Position numbers and translations under genes: made by a program. Of a stretch of DNA of 64,000 bases, positions 46,103-58,000 are shown piece by piece. Positions within the stretch are counted from its first letter, which is position 1; each line of letters starts with the position of its first letter. The notes beneath the pieces are model-generated. The model did not search any database, was not told the origin of the DNA, and worked only from the letters and a program-made list of their open reading frames with translations. Source of the stretch: Limnanthes douglasii subsp. nivea (Eukaryota > Streptophyta > Magnoliopsida > Brassicales > Limnanthaceae); NCBI GenBank assembly GCA_036936605.1, contig JAUPFV010000005.1, positions 190,276,958 through 190,340,957 of the forward strand. Reading direction: 5' to 3'.

Positions 46103-47150
46103 CATATTATTATAGAAAAAGAATTTGGTAATAAAAAGGTCAAAGTTGATGACTATAGTTATTTTTTTTTCTAAATTTATATATGTCCAAAACATAATTA
46201 TATGTAAAAAAAAGTATTTCATCTTTTTATGTAATTATATTTAAAAGTTGTGATTTTTATATTATACTTTTATAAAATTAATTCGATAAATATATTCGAT
46301 TGAAATTTTATAAGAATATTTATAAAAAAAATCAAATAATTTTAAAAATTAATTCAAATAAAAAATAATATGATAAACACAAAATAACTCACACATAACA
46401 ACAAAATCTAATTTAGAAAATTAAAACATTCATGTCATGAAAATGGTAACTCAAAATTTATTTAATACATATTAACCTTGTCGTATCGAATCACTTTTTT
46501 TCTAATTTTTTTTTATCTAAGACGCTTAATAAAAAAATAGTTTATATCATACTCTAAAATACAATTTAGGAATTGAAAATATGTTTTGAAATTAAATCGG
46601 ACAATTTTCAAAATATATTAAAAAATAATATATCAAATTTTGCATCATCGTTAGTCTTTCTAAATTAGCGGGTCGTTCTTTATATATCGGAGAATATTAT
46701 TTCTTAACAAAAAATAATTACATATAGTAGAAAACTATCATTGTAATTGTTAGCTTTATTGGAAAAGAGTTGCTTAGTTACATCTTAATACACACGTTGC
46801 TTACTTACATATTAAAACACGTAAGAAACCCATACGTCCAATAACTTTAATCAAATTCTGTGACCTTTTGGTGGACACCTCCATTTGAATGAGCCCATAT
46901 TACTCCGATCATCTCTATATTGCCTTCCGGCGTTGTTGGAGGCAGATTATTGCGCCATACTAAAGTTTATTTTGTTCATTGCATTTTCTGTAATAGTTAT
47001 GGGTTCTTTTCAAAAAAAAAACAAAATATCCAATGCGTATAGTAATATAAAATCGATAGAAGATAATTGCTTTCATTGATAATAGTAATGCCTAGAATAA
47101 AGAATAATATTTATTACTTTTTATTATTCGTGAAGGGTTATTACATTTCA
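46103..47150. other. Intergenic DNA, no gene seen
   Basis: Very AT-rich. Near 46870-47020 a more complex stretch ends in a run of nine A, which could be the 3' end of an old non-LTR insertion, but there is no supporting motif. Confidence 0.5.
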
Positions 47151-47164
47151 ACAACATTTTTGAT

Positions 47165-47720
47165 GTTTTGGATGAGTATACAACACCATTTTACGACAAT
47201 AATCTTGCACTATTTCAAGGAATATATATATATAAAAAGGATTTAGAAGTTCATTTAGTTGATAAGTCAATTAACCATTTACATAGAAACCAGATGTTGA
47301 CTTTTATTAATCATGATTTGTGGGGTTTTATAGTACCTCAGGAAGATGTTTTAGTATTAACCCTTAAGATAGTTGGAATAATAATAAGGAATGCAATCTA
47401 TGATAGTGGAAGTTCAACTAATTTATTTTTAAAAGAAAGTTATGATCAAATGATAAGGATTATCACCATTTAAAGAGACTATATAGATCATTCAATTTAA
47501 CTAGTAGGACAACTGAGTGTGTCGATGAAGTGAATTTGAACGTATCAATCGGGAAATAGAAATGGAAAAAGTTGTGGATACAATGTTTATCATTGTTAAT
47601 TCTCCAAGTTCTTTTAATACTAATTTAGGGTGACCCTGGTTACACAAGATGGAGGCAACATCGTCTTATCACCAATATTAAGTATGTGACTAATTAAAGA
47701 GTTGGAATAATCAAACGAAG
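47165..47720 (+). pseudogene. Ty3/gypsy protease fragment (element C)
   Basis: The open stretch 47168-47473 reads DVLVLTLKIVGIIIRNAIYD and then SGSSTNLFLKESYDQM. DSGSS is the retropepsin active site, with Tyr before the catalytic Asp instead of Ile/Val. After stops the pattern continues with FIIVNSPSSFNTNLG-stop-PWLHKMEA (usually LGRPWLHKM), the C-terminal protease block. No gag or RT is attached, so this is a relic. Confidence 0.8.
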
Positions 47721-49130
47721 TCAGCAAATAGCTGTGAGTGTTATTATTTATTTTTGACAACATAAAATACGATGACACAATATTGATGAATATTTTTAGG
47801 GGTTGTACTTACCGGAAGAAAAATATTATGAACCTTTAAATATAGACACAGTAGAATGAAGTTGGAAGTGGTAAAAAATGTTCAGTAAAAAATAAAATGT
47901 TTTGGTCGTAAGTAAAAAAGTAAAAAGTATAAGGTATAAGTTAGGAAAGACAAAACAAAGATACAAATTTTAGTTTAGTAAAATGTGAATATCATTGTCA
48001 AGTGATGTAGTAAAAAATGTTTACTTTGAAGATGTTGGTCAGAGGTACTTTGAAATTATAAAAGTTTTATTTATATGTTTTTAATATTAAATTTGTCTTT
48101 TCACGATGTAAGTAGTAATTGATAATGTACAAGTAGTATTAAAAAATCATTTTACGAGACTAATTATATGGGTATTGATTACTAAATATATGTTTAACAG
48201 TTGTTAAAATGTCATAAAGATGCTAGATTTTAGAAGGAATTCTTAATAAATTATCGGAACGAGAAAGATGTTGGGAAGGTAAGACGACTAATGGGTATAC
48301 GAAGGCATAAGTAGAAAATTTGGTAAATGATGTTAGGAAAAATAATGGATTACAAACAAATAATAATGTAATCAGATACTGACAAGAATAATATAATCGA
48401 CAGTAAGAGGTATTCAGATGAATATATAATATATTTATTGCGGCGGATAATAATTGTCAAAGTATAAAGGATGTCAATATATAATATAATAAAAAGAAGA
48501 GAATGAGTATGACATTAAGCTAAACACAACAAAGAAAACGTAAGGTGTTACATAATCAATTAAAATGAGTATGATAATAAGTAAGTCTAGCTAAAAAGCG
48601 TAAAAGACCACGTTAAAACTATAAATGCCTTAAGATGTCATCATGGTTATAAACCAAGTATTTTTTTTTGTCTAAATGACCACAAAAGTTTAATAAATTA
48701 AAAATATTTAGTAAAATCTTTACCAATTAAGAAAAAACCATTACACAACGAATATAAAATTTTACTTCAACACATAATATTATTAAAATATATTACAACA
48801 AAACTAATACTCACGAGAGAGAAACTAATTTTATTTTTTAGTTGCATGTTAAAAAATATATAATGTATGAAAAATTTAGATATATTAACAAGTAAATAAC
48901 TCTATAAGAATTCTATGAAAGTTAAGTTATGAGTTTAATAATAAACGATAAGTTATACAAATATAAATATATTCAATAAATATGTTGATTTTAATGATGC
49001 AAAAATAAAGTTTATTAGGTTAAATATTCATACGAATTAAAAGATAAATATTTCATGCAAAATTAAATGAATAGGAATGAGCTAGAAAGTATATTTATAC
49101 AATTAAAATATTACACACATAAAAGATAGA
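47721..49130. other. AT-rich DNA, no gene seen
   Basis: Stops in all frames and no motif recognised. It may be the eroded pol region of element C, given protease to the left and a minus-strand coiled-coil relic to the right, but nothing in the bases shows this directly. Confidence 0.5.
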
Positions 49131-49139
49131 TTTTTTCAA

Positions 49140-49760
49140 GTATTTTTGTCGACGAGTGACCATTTGTTGGATTCTTCTAATTTCTCGGTAGGATAGTCAT
49201 CATTATTTGGTAAGTTGTTGTTGTTTTTCTTCATTTTCAATAAAAATAGTTGTGTCAATGATAATAGCATTATTATGAAAAAATGTGTCGGAAGAATGAT
49301 TTGAAAGGTAGGTAATACCAGTAGTACCTATAAAAACCGTTTCTGGCTTAGTAAGATCAAGTTTTTATGTTAACGTTTATACTTTTTGTTTTCTTATAAA
49401 TTACTTAGTATCGTTAATTCTTCTAGTCAACTTTGTTTTATCTATTTATCGACGACAACATGATTTTGTCTAAAGCTTTACATTTTATCTTTGAGTGTGT
49501 TGTTTTCTTTCTCCAATTGTTTATTGATAATTTACAGCTTGTTATTATATTGAGTTTTTGTTAACAAACTTTGATCCATAATTCTTTTATTTTTTGCCAA
49601 ATTATTTTCTTTTAGTTTCCACTGGTCCAAAAGATTATCTCACGAGATAATTTATTGGTAAAGTTTTGATATTCCTTTTCTAAATTCAAGAGATGGTATA
49701 ACTTGATCATTCAAAACGTTTTAAGCCATCGAGAGAAATCTGTCTGTCGGCAAGCAGAAG
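49140..49760 (-). pseudogene. Coiled-coil ORF relic, probably antisense ORF of element C
   Basis: The minus strand from about 49740 to 49440 translates to Lys/Glu/Asn-rich helical sequence with few stops (LKENNLAKNKRIMDQSLLTK, then NKQLEKENNTLKDKM). This resembles the coiled-coil end of the antisense ORFs of elements A and B. Its orientation opposite to the protease at 47.2 kb fits a third Tat element on the plus strand. Confidence 0.5.
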
Positions 49761-50047
49761 CAAAATTGAATGAGGTCTAAGAAAATTATGAGAAAAATAT
49801 TAATAGTTATAGATTAATAGTGAAAATATAGTCAATAAAATTTTATACATCAACCCGAAGTTCAATTTAACGTTGGATAAGTTGTTCGTTGGAAAGATTA
49901 TAAGAATAATGTTTTGGACTATTAAGGACAAAACGGCCAACGAATGGCCAATGATTTAATGTCATTTATTTACATCTATACTCAACGAACCTCTTACCAG
50001 CTGCATATGTATCTAACTCTGCCCAACTCGCCTTTCTTCTACTTCAA

Positions 50048-52095
50048 TTGACCGAGTCTAGGATTCCAGTAGATCTTCCCACTTCAGACAAAAATTGGGA
50101 GCACGAAAGTGCTGTCTTGAACTTGCAATTAAAAAGACGATGGAATTCAAAGTATAAGATGATTTATCTAGATAATATATTGGTAAGTGTTGTTTGGATA
50201 TATAATTTGACTGAAGTGCTCAGTTGTACAGGTGAAGGCAAACATCAAGAGTGGTGCCAGGAGCGTAGGGCAGAATGTGCAATTACCCCGTTGATTAAGC
50301 TAACATTAGCAGCAAATACAACATGGAGAATAGATCCGTCATATGTGTTTTCCCCGTTAAATTATTTGAAGTCTGGTTTGTGGAAGGTGCCAAAATTAGA
50401 TGTTTCGAGTGATGGACATATGACAATGGCTGGGAGTGGGGAGGCTGCTACCATAAAAAGGGTGCGTGCGTTAATGGATAAAAGGTTCAAAAATCTAAAT
50501 AATGTTGGAGTTATGTTGTTGGTGCCACATTGTCGTTAGGCATGAGAGATGATGAAATTATCCCCTACTCGTGGAGAATGAGGAAATGAAGAGGGCCATT
50601 GGCCCTTGAATCCGTGGAGGAGAACAATCATCAAACGAGGGATGTAAATAGAAGGGATAATGAGGTAGTAGAAGATACTATGAAGAAAGGATTTGTGCAC
50701 TCTTGTGATGAAGATGAGGATACGGGGGATGAATGCCCTCCATTAAAGAGAAATGTGATTATTTTTGGACGTTGTTACATTATCTAAGCGAAAGATGGTA
50801 CTAGTAGATGATGACGAGGTGGATGTGAGTATGGGAGAGAAGGAAGCTGAAGGGTCCTCAGTGCCAATTAAGTGAAGCATGCAAGCAAGTTGCCTGATGT
50901 CATTGTGATTAACGAGGTGAGGAAAAAAGAAGTGCTGAATAAGCTGAGCACCTTTGAGGAGGTGAAAGGTTAGACATAGGTGCTTCCTGAGGGATTGGCG
51001 CAACGCATGACGGATTTTGTGAATGATGTCGGGTCAGGTTCATCTTTTGTTAAAGTTATCCTCCCCAATAGTATACCCCAGAAGGGTCAAATAAGAAGTG
51101 CTCACTTAGGGATGAAGACGAAAGAAGACCTACCACATTTGAAGTTATCACTACTTCGTCTGTCTCAACTGATGATGGATCAACTAGGTTATTGTCCAGA
51201 TTTAGCTTTTTATGACACAATGCCGATGAGTGAGATATACAGTGGCAACTGGAATTAGCAATAGAGGTATGTGCATCGAATTATGCGTGGATATGGAATT
51301 CTAAATTAATTATTAAATATAAGTGGTGTTTGACTTGAACAGATGCATCAAAATTATTTTGCCTTGGACTATCGACGAATGTCACATGTGGATTTGTCCA
51401 TAATGGAAAAGTGGAAACTAGACCCACTATTTTTTGGCTCTATTCGTGGGTTGACCACAGAGCTGGCCGGATTTAAGACAATATATGTGTGGTGAAACAA
51501 CGTCTTGATAAGTTTGTGAGAGAGAATGAAGATTTGAAAAAGAAACTCATTGGTACTGGAGACGAACATGAGGCGATTCACAAGCGCAATTTGGAGGCGG
51601 TGAGCAGTATTACTATGTTGTCTTCTCAAAACAAAGAATTAGTAAAGAAAATTACACTTTGATAACGTAAATTTCACAACTATTGGCACAGAATATAGCC
51701 CAAGCCAGCACAGTTGATAAGCAAGCGAATAAAATAGTTGGGTGGACCTTAGAAGTGGCCAACCTGAAGGTATCGTTGAGGGATGCTCAGAGCGAGATAG
51801 AGCGACAATGGGAAGATTTACTGAAAAAAATGGAGCTAGATTTTTAGGAGAGGGAGAGGGAAGTTATAGAGGTTTCCATAGGTATGAGTCCGAGCGACCA
51901 ACAAAAAATGGTGGCCGAATTGCTATCTTTGAATCTAAATATAGTATTGGGAGCGTACCAAACGTTGATGCCCCCTTAAGAGAAAGCGAAGTTGGAGGAT
52001 GGGTTTTTTCAAAGGGTAATGCCGATGTGACGACGACGAGGGCTATTGATGCGCCAGACGATTTTAACGATGTTAAAAAAAGAGAAGTATTGTAG
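50048..52095 (+). pseudogene. Antisense ORF of element B
   Basis: A plus-strand coding relic facing the pol genes. Open pieces: 50048-50539 (WRIDPSYVFSPLNYLKSGLW, then MAGSGEAATIKRVRALMDKR), 50599-50787 (acidic, EDEDTGDECPPLKRNVI), 50980-51258 (SSFVKVILPNSIPQKGQI, then LSLLRLSQLMMDQLGYCPD), and a helical charged stretch at 51490-51850 (VANLKVSLRDAQSEIERQWE). The order (globular start, acidic linker, coiled coil) resembles Tat antisense ORFs. Function unknown. Frameshifts separate the pieces; the frame at 51742-52095 is partly out of register. Confidence 0.65.
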
Positions 52096-52281
52096 TTTAC
52101 CTCTGCAAATCTTGATGTGTAGACGTGGTCAGTGGTCCGGTCACGTCGTTGTAAGGAATAAATACATAAAAACACATCAAGATGGTGAAAGAATTAAAAT
52201 TTCATTTAATGGAGAAATAGTATGATTCCTCATTAAAAAACCCTCCGCGCCATCAGAAAAGAAAAAGACCGCATCAGTTCA

Positions 52282-53330
52282 TTACATGGCTTGGTGATAT
52301 AACTTAAGATGACTAATATTCCAAAAATGCTTGAAGGCAAAGCATTTTTGGCCTGCGAGGCGATATGCTCTATGATGTTCTTTTAAAATAATAGTGTAAG
52401 GTCCTTCCCAAGTGGGTGCTAACTTGCCAACTACTTTATCTCCCACGCCATGGAACAATTTCTTCATGACGAGGTCTCCGACTTGAGGGTACAAGGTCGT
52501 AACCTGGAATCAAAGTGTCCCCTCAATAGGCTCCTATAGTGTTCAATTCAGATTTGTGCTTGATCCTATCGTTCTTCAAAGAGATCAACATTGACAGCTC
52601 GGTTTGAGTCATTTGAGTGTTCATAGTAATTAGTGATCTGATGGTCTGGTACAATAATTTTTGCTGGCACCACTACTTCTATACCGTAAATGAGGGTGAC
52701 GGAGATTTCCCATGTTGCTATGCACGGGGTGGTACGGTATGCCCACAGCAATTATGAGAGTTTCAATGACCACTTCATTTTTGCACCTTCCAGTTTTTTC
52801 TTGATGCCATCGAGGATGGTACGATTCGTGACTCCAACCTGTCCATTGGCTTGAGATAATAAGGGGTGGAGAAATTTTGTTCGATGTCGTAGCGTTTGCA
52901 AACCATAGTGACCATATAATTTTAGAATTGGGGACCAATGTCTGCCATCAGTATGCGCGGTATGCCAAACCATGCTAGTATCTAACGGTGTATAAAATCA
53001 CAAATTTCATGAGCTCTATTTTGTATAATTCCTTGGTCTCGACCCATTTAGTGAAATAATCTACCGCTGCCACGAGGAATTTTCAATTTCCCGTAGTCAT
53101 TGGCAAAGGTCTGACCAAGTCGATGCCCCATTTATCAAAAGGATAGGAAACCAGACTAGCGATCATTAGGTTGCTTAGAAGATGTCCCATATTAGAAATT
53201 TAGTGACATGCATGGAATTGTTGACCGATTTTCTCTATGTACGAGTCCAAAGCAGGTCAATAATACCATGCAAGTAAAAACCGGTGGATGAGGATTCAAT
53301 GGTCACAATGAGCTTATGCCTCGCCTGAAT
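52282..53330 (-). pseudogene. Integrase of element B
   Basis: The minus strand gives PFDKWGIDLVRPLPMTTGN and AAVDYFTKWVETKELYKI (near 53150-52990), then after shifts QANGQVGVTNRTILDGIKKK (52870-52780), MLWAYRTTPCIATWEISVTL (52751) and the C-terminal barrel VGDLVMKKLFHGVGDKVVGK, then LAPTWEGPYTIILKEHHRAY and HLKLYHQAM at 52494-52282. All integrase parts except a clear zinc-binding region are visible. At least three frame changes. Confidence 0.88.
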
Positions 53331-53559
53331 GTATGTCATGGAAAACTGTGGTAGCTTCTTCTTTACTTAAACTGTGAAATAAAGGTTGAGTTGCACTTTT
53401 TCTGTAGAGGATGTTATCTAATACACAATACTTAGAGGCTCGCAGCTAGAGTATTTGAGCTGCTGCCTTATCAGAGGGTAGTGTGTCGTGGCTGAGGTAA
53501 AGAAAGTAGGGGTCTCCCCATTCAGTGATACTACTGACCGAATAAATGTTGGATTTTTT

Positions 53560-53965
53560 AGGGGACGTGGAAATGGTAGAATGTTCCTATAATATCACTA
53601 AGGCGTTCTCTCCCGAGGCTGCAGTTTTTGGCAAAGCATCGGCTACGAAATTGTCGATGCGGGGCACCTGCTCGTACTGGACTGCCTGGAACTCAGCCTC
53701 GTATTGTTTTAGTACTATAAGGTAACTGTGAATTCCCTATTTCTTGGATCCATATGCTTATGTTTCTTGGTTAATAAGTAATTATGATTCTGACCGCACA
53801 CAAAGTATTTTGGCCGCTTCGTACTCTGCCACGTTATTGGTGACTTGGAAACCAAAATGGATAGTTTGTCGGATTTCTTCCCCTGTAAGGAGTTGTATGA
53901 CGATGCCAACTCCTTCTCTAGATGTACTCGAAGCCTCATCAGCCTCCAACAACCATTCTATCTCA
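53560..53965 (-). pseudogene. Second RNase H of element B
   Basis: The minus strand reads DEASSTSREGVGIVIQLLTG, then FGFQVTNNVAEYEAAK, then VRSES and YEAEFQAVQYEQVPRIDNFV-ADAL. The NN-x-AEYEA block and the final N-x-x-ADAL motif identify the extra RNase H of Tat elements. One or two stops interrupt it. Confidence 0.82.
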
Positions 53966-54950
53966 TTTATAGTTGGTCAAAAGTTCTATTTCATCTTATC
54001 CCGGGTGATGCATGGTTAATTTTGTTAAGAAATCAGTGATAACTTGTCCTTTGATCACGATACGTGATTCGAACTTGATTTTTACCCCCCAAATTGAATA
54101 GAACATTTGGTAAGTCGTCCGGAAATGTCAGGCTTCTCTAATACGTTGCGTAAAGGGAGAGAAGTTGGAGCGGCGACTGTCAATACCATTACTAGTTTCT
54201 CCAAATTAATTAGCGGGTCTCAGTATCTACCAGTTTCTTACTTGTATAGTAAATCGGGGATTAAATTCCCTCAGTCTCTTTGACGAGGACGCCACTGACC
54301 ACGAAAGAAGATACATACAAGTAAAGGTACAATAGCTCACATGCTACTGGTATTTAAAAATCTCGTTGGTCAAACATTAATATGTATACCCCGCATTCTT
54401 TAAGCCAAAGGGCATGATTGTATAATAAAAAATCATACGCTCCATTTGGAAAGCGGTGTGTTCCTCGGTGTTCCAATGCATCCAGATTTGATTGTAACCT
54501 AAATACGCGTTCATGAAGGATAGGAACTCACACCCGAAAGCAGAACCCACCAACTGATCATTGTGATATAACAGGAAAACATTTTGGGCAAGCTTGATTC
54601 AATTCGGTGAAAGCTCCCTTTTTTTTAACTAAGACTAGGTTTGTAACCCAGACCGAATACGGAGCGAGAAGAATGTCCCCGAGGCCGGAAAGCTTGGATA
54701 CCTCATTATTTATAACTTTTTTTTTCTCTAGAAAAAATTAATGATTTTTTCAAACAGGGTTTACGTATCCATCAACCGCCAACTCGTGGCATATTACTGT
54801 GGGATCAACTCCCGATACATTATTAGTAGTCTATGTAAAAATATCTAAGTTTTTTTTGTAACAAATCAACTAGAGAACTTTTAAAAACAGAATCTAAACT
54901 CACACCGATGCGCAGTGTGCGTATTTCTGCTACCTACTCATTTGAAGCTC
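53966..54950 (-). pseudogene. RT and first RNase H of element B, with internal deletion
   Basis: RT traces read VGSAFGCEFLSFMNAYLGYN, then TEEHTAFQMERMIFYYTIMP followed by FGLKNAGYTY (54565-54380). The sequence then jumps to RNase H (VSGVLVKETEGI, then PIYYTSKKLVDTETR, 54310-54200). The YxDD catalytic block and the C-terminal RT half are missing, so this copy lost them by deletion near 54330-54380. Stops are frequent. Confidence 0.82.
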
Positions 54951-55239
54951 CCTCATGAATCTCATCTTGTTGTGCGCCATTCCTTGGATCATCCGTCGGA
55001 TCAGGCGTGGGGTTATAACATTTGATTCAATTGGCTCCCCCTCGCATGTTATTTTCTATCACATCAGTTTGCTGGGGTCGACTATCACCGAATAACAAGT
55101 TCAGGCGATCATTTGGCTTCTTCTTATGATCCTTATTGAATTACCCACCAAGTATTTGATACACTTTCAGAATGTGCAAGGAGTAGCTTACATCTGATGT
55201 AGTCAATGTCATTCAATGATAGCATCATAAGAGCTCGGT

Positions 55240-55500
55240 GCATCTGAAATCATGAAGAGTGTCTTAATCCCTCTCTGTTACACCATGCCCTACTTTCAGC
55301 ATGAGTTCCACTTCCCCCACACATTGTGTTGGTTTGTAGGGTGCTACTTCCAAGATCTGATTATAGCTTGCATTGAAGATAATATTAGTTGAACTTCCCC
55401 CATCTACTAAGACTCTTGTCACCATGATACCTCCTATATCCAGGTTGATTGTTAAAGCGTCCTCATGGGGGGGGGGGTGGTGATTCCTTTTAGGTCATCA
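55240..55500 (-). pseudogene. Protease of element B
   Basis: The minus strand near 55430-55380 reads VTRVLVDGGSSTNIIFNA. VDGGSS is the active-site form usual in this group. Flanking sequence fits a retropepsin, with a run of ten G at 55468 that likely shifts the frame. Confidence 0.82.
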
Positions 55501-55599
55501 TCATTGAAGGTAAGATCGGTGATGGAATGTAGATTTAGTCAGTTTTCTAGATTATTGATCTGCCTCTATTAGGGTTCCTCATCTAGATATCGTGAAAAT

Positions 55600-56620
55600 C
55601 CATTGTTGCTTTCTAGCATCGATTCTTTTGTCCTCCTAGTGAGGCTCTTGGGTATTTTGGTGCAGATCTTCTCTTTTCTCACTTCAGCGATGCTGCTTCT
55701 GCTTCCTAACAAACTATATGAGCTCACCGCTATCTGCCAACCTTTGAATTTCCTCTTTTAGCTGCCAGCATTGATCAGTCGTATGCCCATGGTCGTTGTG
55801 ATAGGAGAAAAAAATGCATGGTCGATTGTTTGTAGCTAGGGGCGAACATTATACGTGGAGGCTGGTAATGCACCTGATCCTTGGTTATATCATAGCTGGC
55901 GGAGATAGTTTTTGTCAATGGTGTAAATTTTACGAGGTGAGCTCTCGTAGCTTCAGGGTCATTGATTACTAATGGCTCTCGGTCCTTCTCGGCGGGGTCC
56001 ATTGTCTGACTTACTTCTATCAAAATTACCTATTGTAGGATTCTAGTATGGCTCGTTTCGGGGAGCTTCTTTTTGTCGCATCGTCCACCTTGATAAATTG
56101 GTCACTCGAGTAAAGATATTTCCAATCTTATCGCATAAAGTTTTTACCAGATTGGCGTATAGTGCGTCCTGCCTATCGATGCCCCTCTTTAATGATGCGA
56201 CGACCATGTTTTTTTACCAAATCTGTTAGTTTGGTCATGGTATGGACGAATCATTTGACATAACTTTTCAAAGACTCGTCTCTTCTCTGATAAAGGTCCA
56301 TGATAGATCTAGTCTGCATCTAGCCTCAATTTTTTGTTGTCGACGAATCTATTTCTAAACGCACTCCATAATCCTACAAAATCATAGATAGAACTCTTAA
56401 GTAAGCTACTGAACCAGTCCATGAGATTATATTTGAGTGTCATGGACAGAGCCCAGAAGAGCATGACTTCATCCGAATTGAACACCAGCATCATGTTTCT
56501 AAACTGCTCCAAATGTCTCTCTTGGTAGCTTATACTGCCGCACACCTCTAATTGGAAATAATTAAACTTTCACATGAGTTCTGAGGCGAGGGTTTTTTGT
56601 ACGAATGAAGATTCCTTGAG
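55600..56620 (-). pseudogene. gag of element B
   Basis: 56545-56309 encodes the gag core: HLEQFRNMMLVFNSDEVMLF, then WALSMTLKYNLMDWFSSLLK, then LWSAFRNRFVDNKKLRLDAD. Downstream 56023-55775 encodes the C-terminal gag part (AEKDREPLVINDPEATRAHL). The two pieces lie in different frames with stops between them. The plus-strand frames at 56.6-57.4 kb are shadows. Confidence 0.85.
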
Positions 56621-57351
56621 AACGTATGCCACCATTATTGGGCGTATATGATCGTACTGCTGGGTTGCATCCTCATTGGCTCTCTTGGGGGATGCTTGCA
56701 TTTTCTCTCGATAGTGCTCTTTTTCCTTCAAGTGTTTCTGACTGCTGCTTTCACGAGTCCATTCACCTTACTTATCGCGTTTGGAATACCCCTCTCTTCT
56801 GGCTTCCCGACTAGCTTCGAATCTAGACCATGGTAGAACTTGGCCTCTGCTGTATAGCTTGGTTGTCAACGCGTGGATGGTGTCATTCATTTCCGCCTAG
56901 GTTTATTCGACGGCCAGATTCTTGGCCTCTAGATCACGATATGACATATGGTGAGCTTGCTACATGGACTAGATTTGTTACTCTAGTCGCTGAACTTGCG
57001 TGGCTTCAGCATGGTTATTGGCTCCAATAGGAGAATCGGCTAGCTCCGCCACAATTTCCGCCATGACTGGGGAAAATGGAGGATCAAAGCGTGGGAATGA
57101 TGCCCTCTAGAGCCTCTACTAGTCCAGAGGGTGCTCTTCTCGGGGTTCACAGTTGGTGGTATGATATTGCTTGGTCCGATGGCTTGTTCTAGCACCGTAT
57201 TCTTGTTTGCCACAACAATATGTCCCCCGGAAGGTTGTCTTTCCATCCCGGAGTTTTGTTTGCCACAACGGTATGCCCCTTAGAAGGTTTTCCTTCAATC
57301 CCGGATCTTGTCAGTACCATTGGTGCCAAATAAAAATGTCTATTCTTTCCA

Positions 57352-57374
57352 GATTTCCCACACACGATGCCAAA
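57352..57374 (-). other. Primer-binding site of element B
   Basis: The minus strand reads TTTGGCATCGTGTGTGGGAA, close to the TTTGGCGCCGTCTGTGGGAA form seen in many Ty3/gypsy elements of this group. It lies two bases inside the LTR boundary at 57377. Confidence 0.7.
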
Positions 57375-57376
57375 TC

Positions 57377-58000
57377 TGTTAAAGGGAAATCTAACAAATA
57401 TTTGTCGAAGTAGTGATTTTTATTGATTCAAGAAAATATATCATTTGTATATAATGTTTAAGATTATTTATACTATTATATAACGGTTACAGTGAGTCAT
57501 TTATATCGTGATTTTACCATTATTCCACGTAGACAGTTATTAATGATAATTTCCCTAATATTGTAACCATAACTCTAGTATTTGGTGCGTTCGTGGGTTG
57601 ACCAATTAATGAGCTTTGAATCTATTATGATATTTTTTCTTAACTGCTTTTGACAATAACCGCACTTAACCGAGCTCATCGATTTATATTTTCCCAGTCA
57701 AAGCTTATATTCGGTAAAAGCTTATGCTCGGTAAAGGTTTTTTTTACTTTTGCTCATACTTGGCGATGGCTTATGCTCGGTTTATAATCACCTCAGCTCG
57801 ATATTTCTTTGATCTATCTCAGACTAAGCGATGACCTATGCTCGATTATGTGATGGATGGCATGAGCCTCAATTATGCTATCTTTGTCTATTTTTGTTCA
57901 ACTGAGCTCGGTTATTATTGGTAGAACGATCGCTAATGTTATCATGGGAATTTCTGCTAGTTGGTTGTTGTAGGTTCATTTAGTAACTTGCTTATATACT
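57377..58000 (-). repeat. Probable 5' LTR of element B (outer end uncertain)
   Basis: Begins TGTTAAAGGG beside the primer site. In element orientation it has a TATA-like stretch (complement of 57470-57485) and an AATAAA-like site close to the inner end, as expected for R-U5. At 57700-57850 several degenerate copies of TTATGCTCGGT form a local repeat. Without a partner LTR the outer limit is a guess. Confidence 0.5.

Larger units (their letters stand above)
49900..58000 (-). mobile_element. Decayed Ty3/gypsy element B, Tat-type, minus strand
   Basis: From right to left: 5' LTR, primer site, gag, protease, RT, RNase H, second RNase H, integrase, then an ORF on the opposite (plus) strand. The architecture mirrors element A, supporting a Tat/Retand-like lineage. 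Stops, shifts and an internal RT deletion show it is dead. The left end (3' LTR) was not found; the right end of the LTR is uncertain. Confidence 0.85.

Noticed and set aside
53744..54039. Plus-strand frames of 64-91 codons
   Set aside because: Shadow of the minus-strand RNase H of element B, where NN-x-AEYEA is clear.
56626..57413. Cluster of plus-strand open frames of 62-80 codons
   Set aside because: They lie in the leader and gag start of minus-strand element B, which is less AT-rich and so has long chance frames; no motif found.
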